Shown: positions 1 through 9,388, numbered from the stretch's first letter. The stretch: 33,521 nt of DNA from an uncultured Collinsella sp. (GCA_900754745.1 CAAEEB010000023.1:1-33521), one strand, 5' to 3'. Translations and numbers: made by a program. Notes: generated by a model not told the origin, from the letters alone.

Positions 1-9
1 TGTTTGTAA

Positions 10-183
10 GGGAAACTGCGTCCCGGTTTTTCAGCCCAAAACGGGGCGCAGCTTCCCTCAGGGCCTTCTTTCGGAAACTATGTCCCATTCTGGGCGCGGA
101 TTCTGGGACGCGCTTTCCGCAACGGGTCTCTCGCGGAAACTGCATCCCACCCTGGGCGCCAATTCCGGGATGCATTTTCCGCG
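10..183. repeat. Three tandem imperfect stem-loop repeats
   Basis: Three successive units of about 48-52 bases each form an inverted repeat: arms 10-25/42-57, 72-87/104-119 and 132-148/167-183. The left arms share GGAAACTRYRTCCC and the right arms are its near complement; mismatches are mostly changes that keep G-U pairing in RNA. Units 2 and 3 also share a loop of the type TGGGCGCSRATTCYGGGA. The array lies directly downstream of the antiporter gene stop codon and has no gene in it. It resembles REP/BIME-type intergenic repeats; a role in transcription termination or mRNA 3' end protection is inference. Confidence 0.75.
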
Positions 184-193
184 GCGGCGTTGG

Positions 194-1756
194 CTACCTG
201 CCGTCGTCGTCCTGGGCTTCATCGCGCGCGTAGAGCTCCAGCATGCGGCGGCGGTATTCGTGCACGGCGAGCTTGGCGCGCTCCAGGCGGCGGCGCTCAC
301 GCGGAGTCAGCTTGGACGGGTCGATCTCGTCGCCATAGGTCTTCTCGGCCAGCAAATGAGCGGCGTCCACGATACGGGCATCGATGTGCCCGCTTGCCGC
401 CTCGGTCGAGAGGCGGTCGGCAATGGAATCAAGGGTAGGTATGCCGTCGAGCGAACGCCCATGTCCATGCGAGGTCAGCAGCTCGTGCTCGCGTGCGAGC
501 AGGCTCGCCAAATCGTGATGGGCGCGCAAGATGTCAAGCGCATCGGATGGATGCTCGGCAACCTCTGCCACGGCAGCGACCGGTGCGGCGTCGACCACGC
601 GGTAGAAGAGCTGCGCGAGCAGCGGCATCAAGAACACCGTGATGGCACCGGCGGCAACCATGACCGACGCAATATCTTGCGACAGCGCGCCCGCGTTGAC
701 GGCAACGCTCGTCACGGCAACGATGATCGGAAGCGCCGTGGTGCAGTACAGGGCCACGGTAATGCGACCATACGCCGACACATCGCGCGTCGCAGGACAA
801 ATGCCCATAGAGATGAGGATGGGCACGGCACGAATAATCAGCAACGCCACGATAAAGCCCGCGAGCAAGCCCGGACGCGACGCCACGGCCGTCAGGTCGA
901 TCTTTGCGCCCGATACGGTAAAGAACACCGGAATCAAAAAGCCGTAGGCCAGGCCGTCGAGCTTGGTCTCGAGCGTATGGTTGCCCTCGGGGATGATATA
1001 GCGCAGGACAAAGCCGGCGGCAAAAGAACCCAACACGATGTCGAGATCAAAGACGGCCGAGAACGCCACGAGCGTGACCAAGATGAGCACCGTCAGGCGC
1101 ACGAAGGTCTGCGACGTGGTATCGGCGCGTTCCTCGACAAACGCAAAGAAGCGGCTGCCGACGCGCTTGGAGCGGCTTGGGACCACGGCCAGCAACACGC
1201 AGACCACCGCAAACAAGCCAAGGATTACAAGCGTCTGGATGCCGGTGCGGGCAGACAGCAGCACCGACATGGCGAGCACGGGGCCGAGCTCACCCCAGGT
1301 GCCATACGCAAGAATCGAGTCGCCCACGCGCGTGCCGGTGAGCGAGCGCTCACGCATGATGGGCACGAGCGTGCCGAGCGCCGTCGAAGTGAGGGCAAGC
1401 GTCACGGCGATACCGTCGAAATGGCTGACCGAGAACCACGGAGTAAAGCGCACGGCAAGCCAGGCGATACCAAACGTGACGACCCACGTCGCCAAGCCGT
1501 AGCGCCCCTCGACGCCCGTGATGCTCTTGGGGTCGATCTCAAAGCCGGCGAGCAGGAACAAAAAGGCCAGACCGAGCTCGGACACAAGCGAGACCTCGGC
1601 ATCTACATGGATAATGTCGAGCATATGGGGTCCCAGCACCGCGCCGAACACGAGCAAAAAGACCGTTTCGGGAATGGGTTTTCCGGGAATCGCCGAGGCG
1701 ATGAAGGGGCTTGCAAAGGCCACGAGCGCGATGATGGCGAGTGAAACGAATGCCAT
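194..1756 (-). CDS. Cation:proton antiporter (CPA2/KefB type)
   Basis: This 520-residue protein is an integral membrane antiporter expected to exchange Na+ or K+ for H+ across the cytoplasmic membrane. About 12 hydrophobic segments fill residues 1-385. The stretch ELGLAFLFLLAGFEID near residues 60-75 is the typical CPA2 signature, and SGAKIDL in the later half fits the second inverted repeat of the fold. Residues 390-520 are cytoplasmic, with an Arg-rich predicted coiled coil near the end and an acidic tail; no clear TrkA-N (RCK) nucleotide-binding motif is seen, so this tail is not the classical KefB/KefC regulator. The ATG start has a GAAAGG ribosome binding site six bases upstream. It is divergent from purL. 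The transported ion cannot be told from sequence. Confidence 0.88.
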   Translation of the reverse strand: MAFVSLAIIALVAFASPFIASAIPGKPIPETVFLLVFGAVLGPHMLDIIHVDAEVSLVSELGLAFLFLLAGFEIDPKSITGVEGRYGLATWVVTFGIAWLAVRFTPWFSVSHFDGIAVTLALTSTALGTLVPIMRERSLTGTRVGDSILAYGTWGELGPVLAMSVLLSARTGIQTLVILGLFAVVCVLLAVVPSRSKRVGSRFFAFVEERADTTSQTFVRLTVLILVTLVAFSAVFDLDIVLGSFAAGFVLRYIIPEGNHTLETKLDGLAYGFLIPVFFTVSGAKIDLTAVASRPGLLAGFIVALLIIRAVPILISMGICPATRDVSAYGRITVALYCTTALPIIVAVTSVAVNAGALSQDIASVMVAAGAITVFLMPLLAQLFYRVVDAAPVAAVAEVAEHPSDALDILRAHHDLASLLAREHELLTSHGHGRSLDGIPTLDSIADRLSTEAASGHIDARIVDAAHLLAEKTYGDEIDPSKLTPRERRRLERAKLAVHEYRRRMLELYARDEAQDDDGR

Positions 1757-1940
1757 GTGATGCCTTTCTCTTGTTTGCGCTTCACTGTAGCACCCTCGCC
1801 GTCCTCAACGCGCCGCGAGCTGTCGTATCATAGTGAGGTTTACAAACATGTGGCTCAAGGCGACCGCAGGGCAGACCCCGCAAACCGACCGCTGCCGCAT
1901 ACCGTACCGTACGCCCAACCGATCAGGAAGGCAGGAACCA

Positions 1941-4900
1941 ATGGTCTCTCGTATCTACGTGGAGAAGAAACCCGGGTTCGACGTCGAGGCTCAGCAGCTC
2001 AAGGGCGAGCTGACCGAGATTCTCGGCATCAAGGGCATCGAGGCCCTGAGGATCATCAACCGCTACGACGTCGAGGGCATCGACGAGGAGCTTTTCCGCT
2101 CCTGCGTGCCGACCGTCTTTAGCGAGCCCCAGGTCGATGTGACCTACGACGAGCTCCCCGCAAGCGATGGCGCCGTCTTTGCCGTCGAATTCCTGCCTGG
2201 CCAGTTTGACCAGCGCGCCGACTCCGCCAGCGAGTGCGTGCAGCTCATCAGCCAGGGCGAGCGCCCCGCCGTGCGCTCCGCCAAGGTCTATATGATCTCG
2301 GGCGCTCTGGACGAAGCCGCCATCGAGGCCATCAAGCACTACGTGGTAAACCCCGTCGAGGCGCGCATCGCCTCGCTCGACCTGCCCGAGACGCTGCACA
2401 TCGAGACTCCCGAGCCCCAGCCCGTCGAAGTGCTCGACGGCTTCCGCGAGCTCGACGAGGCCGGCCTTGCCGCCTTTATCTCCGAGCGCGGTCTTGCCAT
2501 GGACGAGGCGGACATCGCCTTCTGTCAGCAGTACTTCCGCGATGAGGACCGCGACCCCACCATCACCGAGATCCGCGTGATCGACACCTACTGGTCCGAC
2601 CACTGCCGCCACACCACCTTCGGCACCGTCCTGGACGACGTGACGATCGACGACGCCGTGGTGCAGCAGGCCTTCGACCGCTACATGGAGATGCGCCATG
2701 AGCTCGGTCGCGACGCCAAGCCCGTCTGCCTCATGGACATGGGCACCATCGGCGCCAAGTACCTTAAGAAGACCGGCGTCATGACCGATGTCGACGAGTC
2801 CGAGGAGATCAACGCCTGCACCGTCAAGGTGAAGGTCGATGTCGACGGCGAGGACCAGGACTGGTTGTTCCTGTTTAAGAACGAGACCCACAACCACCCG
2901 ACCGAGATCGAGCCCTTCGGCGGTGCCGCCACCTGCGTGGGCGGCGCCATCCGCGACCCGCTCTCGGGCCGCAGCTACGTGTACCAGGCCATGCGTGTCA
3001 CCGGTGCCGGCGACCCCACCGTCCCCGTGTCCGAGACGCTCGAGGGCAAGCTGCCGCAGCGCAAGCTCGTAACCACCGCTGCCGCCGGCTACTCCAGCTA
3101 CGGCAACCAGATCGGCCTTGCCACCGGCCAGGTCAACGAGCTCTATCACCCCGGCTACGTGGCCAAGCGCATGGAGGTCGGCGCCGTCGTGGGCGCTACC
3201 CCGGCAAACCACGTGCGTCGCGAGTGCCCCGCCCCCACCGACAAGATCATCCTGCTGGGCGGCCGCACCGGCCGTGACGGCATCGGCGGCGCCACCGGCT
3301 CCTCCAAGACTCAGAACACCGAGTCCATCGAGACCTCGGGCGCCGAGGTCCAGAAGGGCAACGCCCCGGTCGAGCGCAAGCTGCAGCGTCTGTTCCGCCG
3401 CGGCGACGCCTGCCGTCTGATCAAGCGCTGCAACGACTTTGGCGCCGGCGGCGTCTCGGTCGCCGTAGGCGAACTTGCCGACGGCCTGTATGTCGACCTG
3501 GACACCGTGACCAAGAAGTACGACGGTCTTGACGGCACCGAGCTCGCCATCTCTGAGTCCCAGGAGCGCATGGCCTGCGCCGTCGCCGACGGGGACGTCG
3601 AGGAGTTCATGGGCTACGCCGCCGAGGAGAACCTCGAGGCGACCGTTATCGCCGAGGTTACCGCCGAGCCGCGCATGCGCATGGCCTGGAACGGTGTCGC
3701 CATCGTCGATCTGTCCCGCGAGTTCCTCAACTCCAACGGCGCGCCCAAGCACCAGGTCGCCCACGTCTGCGCCCGCAGCGTGTGGCAGCCCAGCTGGGCC
3801 GGCACCACGCTTGCCGAGCGCATGACCTCACTTGTCACCGACCTCAACGTTGCCTCCAACAAGGGCCTTTCCGAGCGCTTCGACTCCACTATCGGTGCCG
3901 CAACCGTGCTTATGCCCTTTGGCGGCAAGACGCAGCTCACCCCGAGCTCGGCCATGGTCGCCAAGTTCCCCGTGGACGGCGAGACCACCACGGCAAGCGC
4001 CATGGCATGGGGCTTCAACCCCTACCTGATGGAGGCCGACCAGTTTGCGGGCGCCTACCTGTCCGTTGTCGAGTCCATCGCCAAGCTCGTGGCTGCCGGC
4101 TTTGAGCACAAGCGCGCCTATCTCTCCTTCCAGGAGTACTTCGAGCGCCTGCGCACCGAGGCCGAGCGCTGGGGCAAGCCCATGGCAGCCGTCCTGGGTG
4201 CCCTTATGGCCCAGGTCGACCTGGGCGCCGGCGCCATCGGCGGTAAGGATTCCATGAGCGGCTCGTTTGAGGACGAGGCCGGCGAGCTCAACGTTCCGCC
4301 GACCCTGATCAGCTTCGCTGTGGCCGTGGGCAAGGCGGCCCGCGCCGTCTCCCCTGAGTTCAAGGGCCTGACGCACCGCGTCGTTCGCATCGCCCCCGCC
4401 ACCTACGGCGAGGACTACCGCCCCGACGCCCAGCAGCTGCTTGCCGCGTTTGACGCCGTCGAGGCGCTCACTGCTACCGGCGACGCCCTGGCCGTCTCCA
4501 CGCCCGGCTACGGCTGCGGCGCCGAGAGCCTCTTTAAGATGTGCGTCGGTAACCAGATCGGTATCGAGCTTGCCGAGGATGTGGACGTGGAGAGCCTCTT
4601 CACCCCGCTCTACGGCAGCTTTATCGTCGAGCTCGCCGAGGACGCCGAGCTGCCCGAGGTCGCCGACGGCGTTGTCGTCGAGCCCCTGGGTACCACCGTC
4701 GAGGGCTATGTCATCGACACCGGCTCCGAGGTCATCGAGCTCGCCGAGCTCCAGGAGGCCTGGGAGAGCGGCATCGAGGGCGTCTTCGCCTACCGCAGCG
4801 CCGGCGAGACCCCCGAGGTCGAGACCATCGACTTCCGCGCCAAGGACATCCACGTGTACGGCGGCGCCAAGATCGCCCGCCCGCGCGTGATCATCCCCGT

Positions 4901-5687
4901 GTTCCCCGGCAACAACTGCGAGTACGACAGCGCCCGTGCCTTCCGTGCCGCCGGTGCCGAGGCCGACACCTTCGTGATCAACAACCTCACGCCCGAGGCC
5001 GTCGCCGAGAGCACCCACGAGCTTGCCCGCCGCATCCGCGCAAGCCAGATCGTCATGATCCCCGGCGGCTTCTCGGGCGGCGACGAGCCCGATGGCTCCG
5101 CCAAGTTCATCACGGCGTTCTTCCGCGCTCCCGAGGTCACCGAGGCAGTCCGCGACCTGCTCAAGGCCCGCGACGGCCTGATGCTGGGCATCTGTAACGG
5201 CTTCCAGGCTCTGGTCAAGCTCGGCCTGGTGCCCTACGGTGACATCGTCGACGCCACGCCCGATGCGCCCACGCTGACGTTCAACACCATCGGTCGCCAC
5301 CAGAGCCGCCTGGTGCGCACCCGCATCTCGTCCAATCTGTCCCCGTGGCTGTCGCAGTGCAGCCTGGACGACCCCTACACCGTCGCCATCAGCCACGGCG
5401 AGGGCCGCTTTGTCGCCAACGACGAGGTGCTCGCCCAGCTGATCGCCAACGGCCAGGTCGCCACGCAGTACGTGGGCGAGGACGGTAAGCCCAGCATGGA
5501 CCTTTCCGTCAACCCCAACGGCTCCGCACTCGCCATCGAGGGCATCACGAGCCCCGACGGCCGCGTCCTGGGCAAGATGGGTCATGCCGAGCGTCGCGGC
5601 GACAACCTGTACCGCAACGTGCCCGAGCATGTCCCCGGCGACAAGTTCATGCCGATCTTTGAGAGCGGCGTAGCCTACTTCGCCTAA
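1941..5687 (+). CDS. purL: Phosphoribosylformylglycinamidine synthase, single chain
   Basis: This 1248-residue enzyme converts FGAR, glutamine and ATP to FGAM in de novo purine synthesis. The N-terminus (about 1-60) is PurS-like; the synthase core carries SDHCRHTTFGT near 220 and NETHNHPTEIEPFGG near 315, both hallmark ATP/FGAR-binding motifs, and NDFGAGGVSVA further on. The C-terminal class I glutaminase runs from about 980, with PVFPGNNCEYD, IPGGFSGGDEPDG, nucleophile Cys1085 in LGICNGFQ, and GHAERRGDN near 1214. All three domains are in one chain, as in the clostridial and coriobacterial form, so separate purS and purQ are not expected. I chose the ATG at 1941 rather than an in-frame ATG at 1833 because it has AGGAAGG upstream and begins at the conserved domain. 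No other pur gene lies nearby; it appears to be transcribed alone, ending at a strong terminator. Confidence 0.96.
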   Translation: MVSRIYVEKKPGFDVEAQQLKGELTEILGIKGIEALRIINRYDVEGIDEELFRSCVPTVFSEPQVDVTYDELPASDGAVFAVEFLPGQFDQRADSASECVQLISQGERPAVRSAKVYMISGALDEAAIEAIKHYVVNPVEARIASLDLPETLHIETPEPQPVEVLDGFRELDEAGLAAFISERGLAMDEADIAFCQQYFRDEDRDPTITEIRVIDTYWSDHCRHTTFGTVLDDVTIDDAVVQQAFDRYMEMRHELGRDAKPVCLMDMGTIGAKYLKKTGVMTDVDESEEINACTVKVKVDVDGEDQDWLFLFKNETHNHPTEIEPFGGAATCVGGAIRDPLSGRSYVYQAMRVTGAGDPTVPVSETLEGKLPQRKLVTTAAAGYSSYGNQIGLATGQVNELYHPGYVAKRMEVGAVVGATPANHVRRECPAPTDKIILLGGRTGRDGIGGATGSSKTQNTESIETSGAEVQKGNAPVERKLQRLFRRGDACRLIKRCNDFGAGGVSVAVGELADGLYVDLDTVTKKYDGLDGTELAISESQERMACAVADGDVEEFMGYAAEENLEATVIAEVTAEPRMRMAWNGVAIVDLSREFLNSNGAPKHQVAHVCARSVWQPSWAGTTLAERMTSLVTDLNVASNKGLSERFDSTIGAATVLMPFGGKTQLTPSSAMVAKFPVDGETTTASAMAWGFNPYLMEADQFAGAYLSVVESIAKLVAAGFEHKRAYLSFQEYFERLRTEAERWGKPMAAVLGALMAQVDLGAGAIGGKDSMSGSFEDEAGELNVPPTLISFAVAVGKAARAVSPEFKGLTHRVVRIAPATYGEDYRPDAQQLLAAFDAVEALTATGDALAVSTPGYGCGAESLFKMCVGNQIGIELAEDVDVESLFTPLYGSFIVELAEDAELPEVADGVVVEPLGTTVEGYVIDTGSEVIELAELQEAWESGIEGVFAYRSAGETPEVETIDFRAKDIHVYGGAKIARPRVIIPVFPGNNCEYDSARAFRAAGAEADTFVINNLTPEAVAESTHELARRIRASQIVMIPGGFSGGDEPDGSAKFITAFFRAPEVTEAVRDLLKARDGLMLGICNGFQALVKLGLVPYGDIVDATPDAPTLTFNTIGRHQSRLVRTRISSNLSPWLSQCSLDDPYTVAISHGEGRFVANDEVLAQLIANGQVATQYVGEDGKPSMDLSVNPNGSALAIEGITSPDGRVLGKMGHAERRGDNLYRNVPEHVPGDKFMPIFESGVAYFA

Positions 5688-5725
5688 GCCTTTCCCATCG
5701 GGTACAATCCCTTCGGGTAACATCA

Positions 5726-5763
5726 CCCGCCACCGACGCATCCGGTGGCGGGTTCTTTTTTTC
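5726..5763 (+). terminator. Rho-independent terminator of purL
   Basis: A perfect 10-bp GC-rich stem (CCCGCCACCG at 5726-5735, CGGTGGCGGG at 5743-5752) with a 7-base loop is followed by TTCTTTTTTTT. It lies 38 bases after the purL stop codon and just upstream of the next gene's ribosome binding site. Confidence 0.92.
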
Positions 5764-5786
5764 TTCGCGCATACAGGAAGGACATC

Positions 5787-6722
5787 ATGGAAAGCCGCAA
5801 GCCGTATCTCGCCACCCTACCCGGACTCATCCTGGGCTGTCTCGTTTGCTGCGCGCTCTGGGGGTCGGCTTTCCCCTGCATCAAAATCGGCTACGGCCTC
5901 TTTGGCATCCCGGCGCACGACAGCGCCTCGCAGCTGCTCTTCGCCGGTCTGCGCTTCACCCTTGCCGGCATGTTGGTCATTATCGGCATGAGCGCAGCCC
6001 AGCGCCGACCGCTCGTCCCACAGGTACGCGATATCAAGCCCATATGCATCCTGTCGCTCTTCCAGACTATCGGGCAGTACTTCTTTTTCTACCTGGGACT
6101 CTCGCGCGCCAGTGCCATGTCGAGTTCCATCATCGAGGCCAGCGCCAACTTCCTAGCCATCCTCTTTGCCGCCCTGGCGTTTCGCACCGAGAAACTCAAT
6201 ACGGCCAAGGTGCTCGGCTGCGTACTGGGCTTTGCCGGCGTCGCGCTCGTCAACCTTTCGGGCGCGGACGGCACCTTTGGCTTTACGCTCGACGGCGAGG
6301 GCTTCATCCTGGCCTCCACCGTCGCGGGTGCCCTTTCGACCTGCCTGATCGGTATCTTCTCGCGCGAGCACGACGGCGTTTTGCTTGCCGGGTGGCAGTT
6401 CTTGGTCGGCGGCCTGGTCCTCACCGCCATCGGCTTTTTGATGGATGGCGCGCTCTCCCCCACGGCGATTGCCCCCGCCATCGCGCTCATCATCTACATG
6501 GCGCTTATCTCCGCGGTCGCCTACTCGCTGTGGTCGCGCCTGCTTGCCGTCAACCCCGTCAGCCGCGTCTCGGTCTTTGGGTTTATGAACCCCGTCTTTG
6601 GTGTGCTGCTGAGCGCGCTGCTGCTCGGCGAGGGCGCTGGCACGAGCCCCATTACCGTCATCGTTGCCCTGCTGTTGGTCTGCGGCGGCATCATCATCGT
6701 CAACAAACCCAAAAAAGCTTAA
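5787..6722 (+). CDS. EamA/DMT-family transporter
   Basis: The 311-residue protein is a polytopic membrane protein of the drug/metabolite transporter superfamily, with about ten hydrophobic segments arranged as two EamA repeats. Typical landmarks are the first-helix stretch CALWGSAFPCIKIGYG, the glycine-rich helix LGCVLGFAGVALVNLSG after the first repeat, and the second-repeat end PVFGVLLSALLLGEG near residues 270-285. Such proteins usually export amino acids or other small metabolites; the substrate is unknown. The ATG at 5787 was chosen because AGGAAGG lies six bases upstream; an in-frame start at 5745 would fall inside the purL terminator. It is probably transcribed by a promoter of its own or by read-through from purL. 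Confidence 0.88.
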   Translation: MESRKPYLATLPGLILGCLVCCALWGSAFPCIKIGYGLFGIPAHDSASQLLFAGLRFTLAGMLVIIGMSAAQRRPLVPQVRDIKPICILSLFQTIGQYFFFYLGLSRASAMSSSIIEASANFLAILFAALAFRTEKLNTAKVLGCVLGFAGVALVNLSGADGTFGFTLDGEGFILASTVAGALSTCLIGIFSREHDGVLLAGWQFLVGGLVLTAIGFLMDGALSPTAIAPAIALIIYMALISAVAYSLWSRLLAVNPVSRVSVFGFMNPVFGVLLSALLLGEGAGTSPITVIVALLLVCGGIIIVNKPKKA

Positions 6723-6752
6723 CGAACTGCCCTTATTTAGCAGAGGGGATTC

Positions 6753-6813
6753 ATGTACTTTAGCTTAATGGAGTACATCGGTGAGCTGAGGGCCGCCACG
6801 CACGCAAGCGTGC
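6753..6813. other. Two short dyads between convergent genes
   Basis: ATGTACT (6753-6759) pairs with AGTACAT (6772-6778), and GCACG (6800-6804) pairs with CGTGC (6809-6813) and is followed by ACCCCTTTT. They lie between the stops of the transporter and the diguanylate cyclase. The second may be a weak terminator for the plus strand; the first has no clear role. Confidence 0.35.
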
Positions 6814-6823
6814 ACCCCTTTTC

Positions 6824-7984
6824 CTAGCGTATCTGGACGCCGGCTTTCTTTTTCTCGGCCTTGACGCGGTAGAGCTCCGCATCGGCAGCGCGAAGTAAGT
6901 CTTGCCAGGTATCAACACTATCGCCGACCCGCGCGTAACCGATGGACATCCGCAATGCATACGGCACCTCGGCACGAGAGAGCTCGTCGTTAATCGCCGA
7001 ACACAGGTCTATGATGTCCTGTTCCGCCGTCGCCTTTTGAAGCACCACGAACTCATCGCCACCATAGCGTGCGATAAAACCACCAGACGCCGAGCAGACC
7101 TCTTTGAGCGTAGCAGATATGACCTGGAGGGCATGATCGCCCTCAACATGTCCATACCGGTCGTTAATTTGCTTAAAGCCGTCGGCATCCATCATAAGCA
7201 GATACACATCATCGGCCTGGTCAGCACCCGAGAACAGCGACAGCATATAGGTCTCAAAACGGTTGCGATTGTTAAGGCCAGTCAACGGGTCGGTCGAGAT
7301 CAGCTGCTCCTGACAAACAATGTAGAGCTGCAACATACTTAACATGATGCCGACACTAAGGCAGGGACCCGAATAAAAGACCTGAAAGACACCGGCCACC
7401 AAGGCCGGAATGGCGAAAAATGCCAAGGTTTGATAGATGGCCTTCTTTTGTAGGCTCTCGACCTTGCAAGATTGTATAAACGCATGCAGGGACGTATATA
7501 TAACGTAGCAGTAGCTGACGATGGGCTGGATCATATAGACAAAACCGCGACGATACGCGCCCTGCGCATCGATATAGAACAGGGCATGCGTCCAGTAGCT
7601 AGTAAACGCCAGTACGACTACCAGCACCGCAGGCAGCGTTACAAACGCCATCCTATAGCGCGCGGTCAAAAGGCGAGAACCCTGCACCGTCTCGGAATAG
7701 ATAAACCAAATGAGGCACGCGGCGGCAAAGAGCGAAAACGAAACCGCGTTGGAAATCCAGTTGGCCGTGATGCCTACAGGAGTGCTCACGCCGTCTGAGA
7801 GCGTCCAGATCATATCGAAGAAAATGTAGGCAGCAGACGTGTAGCCGAGCATGCTAAACAAGAGCTGCTGGGTGCTCGAGAACAAGGAGCGGCGGCTTCG
7901 TGCGGCAAGCCCGATAAGAACAATCATGCATAGCAGGAATATCTCAATCTTGAGTGCCTTAACCACCAGACGCCATCCCTTCAA
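6824..7984 (-). CDS. Membrane-bound diguanylate cyclase (GGDEF)
   Basis: The 386-residue protein should make cyclic di-GMP from two GTP. Residues 12-225 hold about seven hydrophobic segments, a membrane sensor region without a recognised ligand-binding domain. The GGDEF domain follows: the entry motif DPLTGLNNRNRFE at 232-244, MDADGFKQIND at 265-275 with the metal-binding Asp, and RYGGDEF at 306-312 as the intact active-site loop. The usual RxxD inhibitory site just before this loop is absent (ASGG instead), so product inhibition through that site is not expected. There is no EAL domain. The ATG at 7984 has a poor ribosome binding site; a GTG six codons in, preceded by AAGGG, is a reasonable alternative start. 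Its targets cannot be told from the neighbours. Confidence 0.9.
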   Translation of the reverse strand: MKGWRLVVKALKIEIFLLCMIVLIGLAARSRRSLFSSTQQLLFSMLGYTSAAYIFFDMIWTLSDGVSTPVGITANWISNAVSFSLFAAACLIWFIYSETVQGSRLLTARYRMAFVTLPAVLVVVLAFTSYWTHALFYIDAQGAYRRGFVYMIQPIVSYCYVIYTSLHAFIQSCKVESLQKKAIYQTLAFFAIPALVAGVFQVFYSGPCLSVGIMLSMLQLYIVCQEQLISTDPLTGLNNRNRFETYMLSLFSGADQADDVYLLMMDADGFKQINDRYGHVEGDHALQVISATLKEVCSASGGFIARYGGDEFVVLQKATAEQDIIDLCSAINDELSRAEVPYALRMSIGYARVGDSVDTWQDLLRAADAELYRVKAEKKKAGVQIR

Positions 7985-8064
7985 TATCCAAGTGGTCAGA
8001 ATCGCCCGATTCGTGTCTGGGCAATAAACACCCCTACTCCGCAGGGGTAAGGGGAATAATAGCA

Positions 8065-8108
8065 GAGCGCCCGAACGTCACTGCAAGACAGCTTTCGTTC
8101 GGGCGCTC
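8065..8108 (-). terminator. Long perfect hairpin after permease gene
   Basis: GAGCGCCCGAACG (8065-8077) and CGTTCGGGCGCTC (8096-8108) form a perfect 13-bp stem with an 18-base loop. Read on the minus strand it lies 46 bases after the permease stop codon and upstream of the cyclase gene. It is followed only by CTGCTATTATTCC, not a clean U tract, so it could be a weak terminator or an mRNA-stabilising hairpin. Confidence 0.6.
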
Positions 8109-8153
8109 AAACGGCGCGAATTGCACGCCGGAATCTATTATCGGTAACGGCCG

Positions 8154-9176
8154 TTACTCACCGTCGATATCGGTCGCGACGGCCTCCTCGATGGCCTCGA
8201 TGCCTTCGACCGACAGATCCTCTTTGCCCTGGCAAAACTTCTTGTCGACCCAGCCGGTCAGAATCGGAGCCATGATTGCCGTGCTGATAACGGCGGTGGC
8301 GATCTGAGCGTACGCGGTGGGCGCAAGCTCGGCATAGCGCGGGGCGACCTCGGCGAGGGCGACCGGCGTGGTCATGGCCGTGCCGGCGATAGTGGAGCAT
8401 GCCACAGCCGCCTTACCGTTGCCGCCACACAGGCGCTCGAAGGCAAAGGTAATGGGACCGACGACAAACAGCGTGACAAGGCCCAGCAAGATACCGGAAA
8501 TACCGCCGGTGATAAAGCTCGAAAGGCTCATGGACGCACCGAGCTGAAAACCGATGACAGCGATCGCGGGATTGGCGCCGGGGACCAGCAGGTTCTTGAT
8601 AAACGGGAACAAGTTGCCCAGGACCATGCCGATAACAAGCGGCAGGATGGATCCGATGATGGTGCCGACGGGGATGTTGGCGAGACCCGAGACACCGAGG
8701 ATGATCATCGTGACGGCGGGGCCGGCCGTAAAGAACAGGATACCGACAGCGCCCTGTTCGGACTCATCGCCGAACTCGCCCATGATGCCCGTATAGAGCG
8801 CCATGTTGCAAAACGTGATGCCGCCGATGATAGACACGGAGCTCAGGCCCAGGAAGTTGTCGTTAAAGAAATATGCCACACCCAAGCCAAGGGCGGCCGC
8901 AACAACAAGCTTGGGGATCAGTACGACGATGCCGGTCTTGATAGCGCTCGGCGTGGACTTAAAGCTGATGCCGGCACCCACGAAGAGCAGGATCGCAGCG
9001 ACGATGGTATTGGAGCCGCCGCGGCAGGCAGCCGTAAAGAAGCCGCCGATCTCGAAGACCTGCGGGCAGAAGGTATTGAGCAAAAGACCGACGATCATCG
9101 GGTAGATCATGATGTCACCCGGGATGCGCGGTACCTTGAATTTCTTTTGCTCGTTGGCGGTCGCTTCCTGTGCCAT
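8154..9176 (-). CDS. kdgT: 2-keto-3-deoxygluconate permease family transporter
   Basis: The 340-residue protein is a polytopic inner membrane transporter with about ten hydrophobic segments, matching the KdgT family, which takes up 2-keto-3-deoxygluconate by proton symport in pectin degraders. Family-like stretches include PGDIMIYPMIVGLLLNTFCP near the N-terminus, GGSNTIVAAILLFVGAGI, and the conserved STIAGTAMTTPVALAE near residue 280. The acidic C-terminal tail is cytoplasmic. I chose the ATG at 9176, preceded by GGGGG, over an in-frame TTG at 9206. The gene is single, with no kdgK, kdgA or uronate genes nearby, so the exact substrate (a sugar acid or another keto acid) is uncertain. It is divergent from the HD-domain gene. 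Confidence 0.85.
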   Translation of the reverse strand: MAQEATANEQKKFKVPRIPGDIMIYPMIVGLLLNTFCPQVFEIGGFFTAACRGGSNTIVAAILLFVGAGISFKSTPSAIKTGIVVLIPKLVVAAALGLGVAYFFNDNFLGLSSVSIIGGITFCNMALYTGIMGEFGDESEQGAVGILFFTAGPAVTMIILGVSGLANIPVGTIIGSILPLVIGMVLGNLFPFIKNLLVPGANPAIAVIGFQLGASMSLSSFITGGISGILLGLVTLFVVGPITFAFERLCGGNGKAAVACSTIAGTAMTTPVALAEVAPRYAELAPTAYAQIATAVISTAIMAPILTGWVDKKFCQGKEDLSVEGIEAIEEAVATDIDGE

Positions 9177-9219
9177 GAAACCCCCATTTCCGCTGACGCG
9201 GAACAAAAGCCCACGTCAC

Positions 9220-9237
9220 ACTTTGCTACAGTAAAGT
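9220..9237. promoter_or_regulatory. Dyad in divergent kdgT/HD-gene region
   Basis: ACTTT (9220-9224) and AAAGT (9233-9237) form a short dyad in the 5' region of the permease gene, where its promoter should lie. It could be a regulator site. On the plus strand, TACAAT at 9343-9348 is a possible -10 box for the HD-domain gene, without a convincing -35. The rest of 9177-9388 shows nothing else I can support. Confidence 0.3.
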
Positions 9238-9388
9238 TTGACCATGGTACCAGAAGAAGCAGACCGGCTCGGTGAGAAATTCGATTCGTCGGGTCAGGCA
9301 ACGACACGGCAGAATCATCGCCCGACAGCAACCGAGTTCACCTACAATTGCCACCGGATCGAAAGACACAGCTTTTTAGGAAGTCATT

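Noticed and set aside
1..183. CRISPR array
   Set aside because: The three units are palindromic, differ from each other, and have no spacers of constant length or cas genes.
80..1744. Plus-strand 554-codon frame opposite the antiporter
   Set aside because: The product is rich in Arg, His, Gln and Asp without any motif; the opposite strand encodes a clear antiporter with ribosome binding site.
1923..5741. Two long antisense reading frames (613 and 637 codons) opposite purL
   Set aside because: They are open because purL has strong G/C third-position bias, their products are repetitive Gly/Asp/Leu/Ala/Val chains without domains, and no ribosome binding site supports them.
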